Assembly: GCA_021775555.1 (NCBI GenBank)
Contig: JAJFHP010000067.1
Span: 1 to 64,000 of the forward strand
Direction: 5' to 3'
Length of the DNA stretch: 64,000 nucleotides
Origin: Hyphomicrobiales bacterium
GTDB lineage: Bacteria > Pseudomonadota > Alphaproteobacteria > Rhizobiales > Methyloligellaceae
The notes below the pieces were generated by a model, which saw nothing but the letters and a program-made list of their open reading frames with translations, did no database searches and was not told the origin of the DNA. Position numbers and translations under genes: made by a program. The first letter of the stretch is position 1; every line of letters begins with the position of its first letter. Below, one piece after another: positions 26,443 to 34,200 of this stretch.

Positions 26443-27294
26443 ATGAAAATGAAAACGAAAAAAACAACCATCATCGCCGGAGTGGCGGCAGCGCTTGCAT
26501 TTGGCGCTGTGACGACAATCGCGGATCAGGCTTTTGCCGGTAATGACCGTTTCAAAAAAGTTCTGGCGCGCGGCGAACTCGTCGTCGGCGTGAAAGCAGA
26601 CTACAAGCCCTGGGGCTTTCGTGATTCCAGCGGCAAAATTGTCGGCATGGAAGTCGACATGGCAAATGACGTTGCCAAGGCGCTTGGTGTCAAGCTGAAG
26701 CTCATTCCGGTGCAGTCATCCAACCGTATGCAGTTCCTGCAGCAGGGCAAGATCGATCTGATGATCGCGACCATGTCGGACAAGGCGAACCGCCGCAAAG
26801 TCGTCGGTGTTACCGATCCGAACTATTACACGTCCGGCACCAATGTTCTGGCCAAGAAAGGTGCTGTCAAAATGTGGGCGGACCTGAAGGACAAACCGGT
26901 TTGCGGCAAGCAGGGCGCCTTCTACAATAAGCAGGTGACAAGCCGTTATGGCGCCAAGATCGTTGCCTTTGTCGGCAATGCGGAAGCCAAGCAGGCGCTG
27001 CGTGATGGCAAGTGCGTGGCCTGGGTTTATGACGATTCATCGATCATGGCCGACCTGGCATCAGGTCAGTATAAAGACTACGAAATGCCCATGAAAACCG
27101 AAGATGATACGCCTTGGGGTCTGGCAGTGCCGCTGGATGAAAAGGATGGCATCTGGGGCAATTTCATGTCCGGCATCACCTATAACTGGCACCGCACGGG
27201 CCGGCTCATCGAACTTGAGAAAAAGTGGGGCATCCAGCCTACTGCCTATCTGGCAACGATGAATAAGAAGTTCGAAGCCTACGAACCCAAATAG
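26443..27294 (+). CDS. polar amino-acid ABC transporter substrate-binding protein
   Basis: A 283-residue periplasmic protein of the family 3 (PAAT) binding proteins. The signal peptide (about 1-32) ends at AFA before GNDRF. ELVVGVKADYKPWGF and VGMEVDMANDVAKALG are the conserved N-lobe segments, and DLMIATMS begins the ligand-binding centre. A strong GGGAGGAG lies before the ATG. It supplies ligand to the permeases at 27367 and 28107. Given the neighbouring sarcosine genes the ligand may be an N-methylated or polar amino acid; this is inference. Confidence 0.93.
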   Translation: MKMKTKKTTIIAGVAAALAFGAVTTIADQAFAGNDRFKKVLARGELVVGVKADYKPWGFRDSSGKIVGMEVDMANDVAKALGVKLKLIPVQSSNRMQFLQQGKIDLMIATMSDKANRRKVVGVTDPNYYTSGTNVLAKKGAVKMWADLKDKPVCGKQGAFYNKQVTSRYGAKIVAFVGNAEAKQALRDGKCVAWVYDDSSIMADLASGQYKDYEMPMKTEDDTPWGLAVPLDEKDGIWGNFMSGITYNWHRTGRLIELEKKWGIQPTAYLATMNKKFEAYEPK

Positions 27295-27308
27295 GCTCAT
27301 GCCAATAT

Positions 27309-27338
27309 GGCGCGGCTCTCCATTGCGGGGGCCGCGCC
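27309..27338 (+). terminator. stem-loop after the amino-acid binding-protein gene
   Basis: GGCGCGGC (27309-27316) pairs perfectly with GCCGCGCC (27331-27338), followed by CTTCTTTT. It starts 14 bases after the binding-protein stop. The hairpin and T-rich tail suggest partial termination or protection of the upstream mRNA. An ATG at 27307 would place the whole hairpin inside a coding region, which argues for the later permease start. Confidence 0.65.
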
Positions 27339-27366
27339 GGCTTCTTTTGAGGGAGGGGGGTCGCTC

Positions 27367-28107
27367 TTGGAACTGTTCGGCGATTTTTTCAAACAGCTCT
27401 ACGATACTACGGGCTGGAACTTTGTTATTTTTTACGACCAGGTTGAATGGGACCGGTTCATCGCCGCGATCTGGACGACGATCAAGCTCATTATTGCCTG
27501 CCTGATTTTCAGTGTTATCGTCGGCGTTGTCGGTGCCTGGGCGCAAGGCGCAAAATCCAAACTCTTACGGTATGGCATGGCGGGTTATATCCAGTTTTTC
27601 CGCAACACTCCGCCTTTCGTCCAGATCCTTTTCTTTTATTTTGTGCTTGGAAACCTCACACCGTCTTACGACGCGGGGGGGTACCAGGAAGCCTATATAG
27701 GCAGCTTCGGCTGGGCAGTGATTTCGCTGGGCTTTTTCGCTGGTGCGTTCAACACTGAGATTTTCCGGTCCGGCATCGAAGCGGTTCCTGAATCCACCCA
27801 GGAAGCTGCGTCCGCGCTCGGATACACGCGGTTGCAATCCTATATCTACGTCGTTTTCCCGCTGGCGTTCCGGGTTTGCCTGCCGGCGCTCAACAACAAT
27901 CTGGTCAATCTGCTGAAGACCACGACGCTGGCCTATGGCATTGCCGTGCCGGAGATGATGTACACCGCAAACCAGGTCTGGTCGGACAATGTCAACGTGC
28001 CGGAGATGATGATTATATTGTTCATCTTCTATGTCGGTCTTGTCGCCATTCTGGTCTGGGGCATGCACCGGTGGGAGAAGAGCATGAAAATCCCGGGGTA
28101 CGGATAA
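27367..28107 (+). CDS. amino-acid ABC transporter permease (HisM/GlnP type)
   Basis: An inner-membrane permease with the binding-protein-dependent transport fold. IWTTIKLIIACLIFSVIVG begins the conserved membrane domain and the EAA loop reads STQEAASALGYTRLQSY. I choose the TTG at 27367 (246 residues) because GAGGGAGGGGGG precedes it. The earlier ATG at 27307 has no ribosome site and would run through a stem-loop. The stop overlaps the next permease start as TAATG. Confidence 0.85.
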   Translation: MELFGDFFKQLYDTTGWNFVIFYDQVEWDRFIAAIWTTIKLIIACLIFSVIVGVVGAWAQGAKSKLLRYGMAGYIQFFRNTPPFVQILFFYFVLGNLTPSYDAGGYQEAYIGSFGWAVISLGFFAGAFNTEIFRSGIEAVPESTQEAASALGYTRLQSYIYVVFPLAFRVCLPALNNNLVNLLKTTTLAYGIAVPEMMYTANQVWSDNVNVPEMMIILFIFYVGLVAILVWGMHRWEKSMKIPGYG

Positions 28108-29042
28108 TGGGCGGCCTTGGAACCAAAGACATGGCGGGAACACATACAGCCCGGTTGGCTGACGAGCATCGTATGGACGTGTTGCTGCCCATAGCTCGAC
28201 AACAGCAATCCCGCGCAATGATTGAACGGCTTGAGGGCACGTTCCGGCTCAATCTTCAGCCGCACCACGCCGTCTGGATGCTGTTATTGTTCCTGTTTAC
28301 GGTTGGAGCGGCCCATGCCCAGGCGCCTAAAGAACTGATCAACCCCATCGATGCACTCATAAAATGGATGCCTTTCATCCTGTGGGGACAGGAAGGCACA
28401 TTGAATGGCTTCGCGCTCAATCTCATCATCAGTTTTTTTGCCATGCTTATCGGCACGGTGGCAGGAGCAGCGCTGGGATTGATGCAGGTGTCACTCCTGC
28501 TGCCTGTGCGAACAGGCTCCTGGATCGTGACCCAATTTTTCCGCAACTCACCATGGCTGGTGCTGCTGTTCACCATCATGCTGCTGTTCCCGTTCGAGAT
28601 TGAAATAGGTTCTTACATCATCCCCGTTCCGGACTGGATGAAGGCAGTCATCGGCTTCTCGCTTCCGGTGATGGCAAATATTTCTGAGGTGGTGCGTGGT
28701 GCCGTTAAGTCACTCCCCTCCGGGCAGTGGGAATCTGCTGAAAGCCTGGCCTTCAACCGGCGTCAGACCATGTGGATGATCATACTGCCGCAATGCTTCA
28801 AGAGGATGATCCCGCCATGGATTAACTGGTACTGCATCCTGGCCATGGCGACGCCCATATGCTCGATCATGGGTGTCGAGGAATCTGTTACCTACACGGC
28901 ACAGGCCCTGAACGCAGAAGGAGACCGGCCGGAAATGCTGCCAGTCTTCTATATGTTCCTGCTCATCATCTTCTTTGTTTACACCTACCCGATCGCACGA
29001 TGGTCTCTCCAGCTTGAGAAGAAGTTCGCAGTCAAGGGATAG
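28107..29042 (+). CDS. amino-acid ABC transporter permease, second subunit
   Basis: From the ATG at 28107 (TAATG overlap with the first permease) this is a 311-residue membrane subunit. The N-terminal 60 residues are hydrophilic, as in the longer PAAT permeases. A hydrophobic segment ending in AHA and the standard permease core follow, with NGFALNLIISFFAMLIGTVAG and RNSPWLVLLF. The EAA loop reads PSGQWESAESLAFNRRQT. It forms a heterodimer with the preceding permease. Confidence 0.9.
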   Translation: MGGLGTKDMAGTHTARLADEHRMDVLLPIARQQQSRAMIERLEGTFRLNLQPHHAVWMLLLFLFTVGAAHAQAPKELINPIDALIKWMPFILWGQEGTLNGFALNLIISFFAMLIGTVAGAALGLMQVSLLLPVRTGSWIVTQFFRNSPWLVLLFTIMLLFPFEIEIGSYIIPVPDWMKAVIGFSLPVMANISEVVRGAVKSLPSGQWESAESLAFNRRQTMWMIILPQCFKRMIPPWINWYCILAMATPICSIMGVEESVTYTAQALNAEGDRPEMLPVFYMFLLIIFFVYTYPIARWSLQLEKKFAVKG

Positions 29043-29074
29043 TCCTATAAGGCCCGACAGGGGGAGTTAGAAAA

Positions 29075-29842
29075 ATGAGTGATGCGAAAAAAACCAATGG
29101 CTGGACACCCAGGCAACCGATGGTCTCCATCAAGGATGTGCACAAATCCTTTGGTGATCTCGAAGTACTGAAAGGCGTCTCGTTGGACGTCATGAAGGGT
29201 GAGTGCATCTGCATCATCGGGCCATCCGGGTCAGGAAAGTCCACATTGATCCGTTGCGTGAACGCGCTCAATGATATCCAGAAGGGTTCTATTCTGGTCG
29301 AGGGCCAGGAGGTCAACGACCCTGATCTCGACAAACTGGAACTGCGCAAGAAAGTGGGCATGGTGTTCCAGCAATATAACCTCTTCCCCCACAAGACGGC
29401 GATTGAGAACATCATGATGGCGCCCATCACGGTGCTCAAGCAGGACAAGGATGAGGTTGCCGAACATGCGGCATCGCTCATCAGGAAGGTGCGCCTGGGG
29501 GGTAAAGAGAACAGCTATCCGGGTGAGTTATCTGGTGGCCAGCAGCAACGCGTCGCCATTGCGCGCTCGCTGGCCATGAACCCCGATGTCATGCTGTTCG
29601 ATGAAGTGACCGCGGCGCTGGACCCTGAAACGGTCAAGGAAGTCCTGGTCACGATCCAGGACCTGGCGGAAGAGGGCATGACATGTATTCTTGTCACGCA
29701 CGAGATGGGTTTTGCCAATGAAGTCGCCAACCATATTTACTTCACCGACCTCGGCGTCATCGTCGAACACGGCCCGCCAAAGACCTTCTTCAAAAAGGCC
29801 AAGGATCCGCGAACGAAAGAGTTCCTCAGTCAGATCCTGTAG
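29075..29842 (+). CDS. amino-acid ABC transporter ATP-binding protein
   Basis: A 255-residue ATPase of the HisP/GlnQ group. It has the Walker A motif GPSGSGKST, a Q-loop in MVFQQYNLFPH, the signature LSGGQQQR, Walker B VMLFDEVTAALDPE, and the switch histidine in VTHEMGFA. The residue after the catalytic glutamate is valine where most relatives have proline, a conservative oddity. It follows the permeases by 32 bases and completes the transporter. Confidence 0.94.
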   Translation: MSDAKKTNGWTPRQPMVSIKDVHKSFGDLEVLKGVSLDVMKGECICIIGPSGSGKSTLIRCVNALNDIQKGSILVEGQEVNDPDLDKLELRKKVGMVFQQYNLFPHKTAIENIMMAPITVLKQDKDEVAEHAASLIRKVRLGGKENSYPGELSGGQQQRVAIARSLAMNPDVMLFDEVTAALDPETVKEVLVTIQDLAEEGMTCILVTHEMGFANEVANHIYFTDLGVIVEHGPPKTFFKKAKDPRTKEFLSQIL

Positions 29843-29863
29843 CGGACCATACTGGAGTCTGCT

Positions 29864-31078
29864 GTGAGTTTTGTTTCTCACCTAGAATGCAGCCGTACCG
29901 GCGCGTGCATCCCCCATGATGCTTTTCACACGATTTCTGATGCTGGCGCCCCGTTGCTCGTGCGCTACGATCTGGACGCCATCAAGACTGCCCTCACCAA
30001 AGAAAAACTGGCAGGGCGCAGCCCCGACATGTGGCGCTACCTGGAGTTGCTACCTCTTGCTGGTCCTGAAGACATCATCAGTCTTGGCGAGCAGATAACG
30101 CCGCTCATAGCCCTCAAGCGGATGCGCGATGAATTGGGTGGTGGCGAAATACTCGTGAAAGACGAAGGCCGCCTGCCAACGGGAAGTTTCAAGTCGCGCG
30201 GACTGGCTGTCGCGGTGTCAATGGCGAAGGCCTTCGGCGTGGAGCATATCGCTATGCCGACGGCCGGAAACGCGGGTGCGGCATTGGCGGCATATTGCGC
30301 TAGGGCCGGTATAAAAAGCACCGTCTTCTGCCCGGATGACGCACCTGAAATCACAATTCGGGAAATAGCCTTTCACGGGGCGCAGACCTACCTCGTTAAC
30401 GGGCTCATCAACCATTGCGGCCAGATCGTCGCTGCGGGCACAGCCGAGACCGGCTGGCTTGATCTGTCGACCCTGAAGGAGCCTTACCGGATAGAGGGCA
30501 AGAAGACGATGGGGCTGGAGCTTGCCGAACAGCTTGGCTGGACGCTCCCCGATGTCATCTTCTACCCAACGGGCGGTGGCACCGGATTGATCGGCATGTG
30601 GAAGGCGTTTGAAGAACTTGGCGCACTAGGATGGCTGGACGGCAAACGCCCGCGCATGGTTGCAGTGCAATCAACGCGATGCGGTCCGCTGGTCAAGGCC
30701 TTTGATGACGGACACGACGAAGTCATGGAGCCCTGGGAGCCGGCCGATACGCTGATCCACGGCGTGCGCGTGCCCAAACCCTTTGGTGACCGGCTCTGCC
30801 TGAAGGTCATGCGCGAAAGCGGCGGCTTCGGAACCATGGTGGATGATGATGAGGTTGTCGAAGCGCGGGCCAGCCTGGCGCGTGAAGAAGGGGTTCATCT
30901 GTCAATTGAGGGCGCGGCCTGTTTTGTCGCCTACCGGCAAGAGCTTGAGAGCGGCAGGGTGGAGAGGACTGACCGGGCTGTCCTGTTTAACTGTGCGAGC
31001 GGTCTCAAGGCCGACCTTCCCTCTGCCACATCGCGTATAGACCGTAACAAGCCGCTGGACTTTTCCGAGCTGGCATAA
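29864..31078 (+). CDS. threonine-synthase-like PLP enzyme
   Basis: A 404-residue fold-type II PLP enzyme resembling threonine synthase. The N-terminal CSRTG segment is followed by LPTGSFKSRG, with the Schiff-base lysine at K110, and the phosphate loop PTGGGTGL. GTG at 29864 has GGAG six bases upstream, and the gene follows the ABC ATPase by 21 bases. Location at the end of an amino-acid transport operon and away from threonine genes suggests a catabolic lyase or ammonia-lyase acting on the imported compound, not threonine biosynthesis. Related diaminopropionate or threonine ammonia-lyases remain alternatives. Confidence 0.82.
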   Translation: MSFVSHLECSRTGACIPHDAFHTISDAGAPLLVRYDLDAIKTALTKEKLAGRSPDMWRYLELLPLAGPEDIISLGEQITPLIALKRMRDELGGGEILVKDEGRLPTGSFKSRGLAVAVSMAKAFGVEHIAMPTAGNAGAALAAYCARAGIKSTVFCPDDAPEITIREIAFHGAQTYLVNGLINHCGQIVAAGTAETGWLDLSTLKEPYRIEGKKTMGLELAEQLGWTLPDVIFYPTGGGTGLIGMWKAFEELGALGWLDGKRPRMVAVQSTRCGPLVKAFDDGHDEVMEPWEPADTLIHGVRVPKPFGDRLCLKVMRESGGFGTMVDDDEVVEARASLAREEGVHLSIEGAACFVAYRQELESGRVERTDRAVLFNCASGLKADLPSATSRIDRNKPLDFSELA

Positions 31079-31261
31079 ACCCGTCAACCTAAACGCCCGG
31101 TAACACTGTCTTTCTTTTTTCACCTGCTTGCACGTGAATGTGATATGAACTTTTCAAGAGCGATTGGAGTGCGAGCATAGGTAGTGCTGGTTCGCTCGAT
31201 CGGTTTTCACCCACAATAACGCACTCGGACGCAACAACCTTGGATATGCCAGGGGGGGGAA

Positions 31262-34200
31262 ATGGAACAAAAACAACAACAAATTCACGACGACTCTCGC
31301 AAGCAGTTTGATTTTCTGGAAGCTATCACCACGAGCGTCAGGACCTGTTTTATCCTTCCCGCTTTGTTGCTGCTGGCGTCCTTGCTGATTGCAACCGCCG
31401 CACCCGATGCCAGGGCGCAGACAAACCAGACTCCCCAACTCCCCATCATTCAGCAAGGTGATGCCGTCGTCACCGGCTTTTCGGGCATAATGGCCCTGAA
31501 GCCCAGCCCCAATAAAAAGATCGAAGACTATGTCATTATCGACACTCAGGCGGCCTCGCTGCAGGTGTTCGATCTGTCCCGTATGTTTGGCCCCGACGAT
31601 GCCCGTCTGGTGAAGGCCCCGCGACAGTATTCGGTACCAGCTCTCCAGATCGGCCAGGTGTTCGGCGTGGCGCTCGACGACGGGCAGCCCGCAAGCGGGC
31701 GTCCGGTGAACAAGAATCCCGTTGCCAATATCTACGCGACCGCAACCTCTGCCTATGGTTTGCAGATCGTGGAGACAAAACTTGTTGGCAATCAGAAAAC
31801 CCTTGAACGTGCAAAAACCGGCTCGCCGCAAGCAAGCTGGATGGGCGGCCAATTCGGCCCCGGCGGCGGTCCTGGCAGCATCTGGAAGATCGACGGGCGC
31901 ACGGGTGAGGTGAGGCTGTTTGCAAATGTCACGCTCAATGGCGCGCCCAACAGCGGGCCCGCGCTCGGCGCCATCACGTTCGACCCCAGGACCCGGCGGC
32001 TGTTCGTTTCCGATCTTCAGACCGGCATGATCCATGCTTTCGATCTCACCGGACGCGAAGTCGCCATTTTTGATCACGGTACCCAGGGGCGTTCCCGGCA
32101 GGGCCTTCCGGCTGTTGCGTATAATCCGGCCACGAGGGTCGAGGTCACAAACCCCGCATTCAATGCTCAAAATCCGGCCAGTTGGGGCTATGCCAACATA
32201 TCGCGCCGGGTCTGGGGACTTGGCGTCAATGGCGGGCGGCTCTACTACTCGGCCAGCGAGGGTCCCGATATCTGGTCTGTTGGACTGACAGCCGCCGGCG
32301 GCTTTGCCAATGACTCCCGGCTCGAAGTCGAGGTGCTGTCCAGAGCCGGAGACGCGATATCGGCGATCACGTTCGGCAACGACGGCACCATGTATCTCTC
32401 TCAGCGCGGTAAATCGGCCCCGCCCTATGATTTCCAGGTGATGGCGACACCGGGCACGGCGGAAGTGCTTCGCTACCAGCGCCGGACGCTGCCAAGTGGC
32501 AGGAAAGCCTGGGAGCCCGCGCCGAAAGAATATGCGGTCGGCCATTCGCAGGCACACCGTAACGGCAATGGTGGTGTGGCGCTGGGCTATGGCTATGACG
32601 AGAACGGTTACATCCGCTATGACCGGTGCAAGGGCACGGTCTGGTCCACGGGCGAAATTTTGCGCCAGGGAGCAGCACCCGACTTCCGTCTGTCAATCGG
32701 CGGTCCGCTGATTGTGCACGGCCTGCAGGGCAACAGCGTGCGATTGGTCAAGCCGTCCAATGTCGCGCCGTTCAGGGCCTATTTCATCGACTTCGACTCC
32801 AATCATTCCGATCCGGGTTTCCGCGGCCATATGGGCGATGTGGCGATCTGGTCGCCATGCGCCGGCAAGCCCGCGCCCAAACCCTTTAAAGGCCCAAGGA
32901 TTCGCATTGCGAAATCCTGCTCGGCAGCCGCATTCGGCATCGATTTGCATTGCCGCGTGACACTGACCAGCACAGGAACAGTCGCGCCGAAGGGCCCGGT
33001 TGGCTTTACCGATATCGGTACCACCCTCAAAGGTCCCTCCTGGGCTGGCAAGAATCCGCTGATCTTCAGCGCGGAGTGGGATGACCCGAACATGACCTGT
33101 TCGGACCTGCCCGATACAACTTTCAAATGCTCGATCCCCGGCGCGGTCATGCAGCCCGGACAAAGCCGTTTCGTCGATATCATCGTGGATCTTGCCGAGG
33201 TGGTCGATACACCCGACTGGCGCATTCGCAACTGCGCCACCCTGGACGGTACCAAGCAATCCAGTTGCGTGACCCGGGGCGAGGAAGATTCTCTCATTGT
33301 CTCGAAATTCGGCCCCAACCAGCAGCCCTGTATTGCCGGGGGCCCATGCGACTTCGAGGTCGAGGTCTTCAATCCCGGCAAGCGGACCTTCGACGGGGAA
33401 TTGCTGTTCGCGGACAATCTGACCATTGGCGGGGCCGGGGTAGGCGGCATCACTGTCGACGCGGTTTTCCCGCAAAATGGCTGCGATATCATTGGCCTGA
33501 CCCTGCCGCTGCAGTGGCAGTGCCATGTCACCATTCCGCCGGGCGGCGCGCGGGTCTTCAATATTCTCACGACAATCCCGGCCGGCGCGGTGCCCGCGGG
33601 CGCTACCCAGGGGCGCAACTGCTTCCTGGCGACCAATCCGCAATTGGCGCTGACACCGGGCAATCAATTGCACCCCAATGTGTGGGACCGCCTGCTGGGG
33701 CTGGGCTCCGCCGGAACCGCGGGTGGACTCGGCAGCGACTGCATCGAATTCGATGTTCTGCCGGCCGGGGTGATTTCTATCCGCAAACCCGGTTTGCCGT
33801 TGGGCAAACTGCTGGTGGGGGTCACACCCAAACCATCATTCTTTACCTCTGCCGGCCAGACCATCAATTATAGCTATGTTATCCGCAACACGGGTGTTGA
33901 GCCTGTCACCAGCTTCACGCTCACCGACAACAAGGCCACCGGCATCAAATGCAATCCTCTGAAAGGCGGATCGCTCGCGCCGGGCGCAACAACACTCTGC
34001 TCGGGAAGTTACGTGACAAAAGCGGGTGATGTCGGAAAGGATATCGCCAGCAAGGCGGATATCACCGGCAAGACCGCGACTGGCCCCGTGCCGAAGGCGC
34101 CTTCTGCCCATGCGAAGGTGGTCTTCTTTGGCCCGGCGGCAATGAGCCTGGCGGTTCAGCCTTCGCCGAGCACATTCTCGGCGGCGGGCGAAAAGATCGT

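Noticed and set aside
27307..27366. ATG start extending the first amino-acid permease
   Set aside because: No ribosome site, and the region is a perfect GGCGCGGC stem-loop; GAGGGAGGGGGG stands before TTG 27367.
31154..32557. 467-codon minus-strand frame
   Set aside because: It lies opposite the giant repeat protein, has no family features and no ribosome site; it is a codon-bias shadow.
32693..33673. 326-codon minus-strand frame
   Set aside because: Antisense to the same gene, with composition expected for a shadow.
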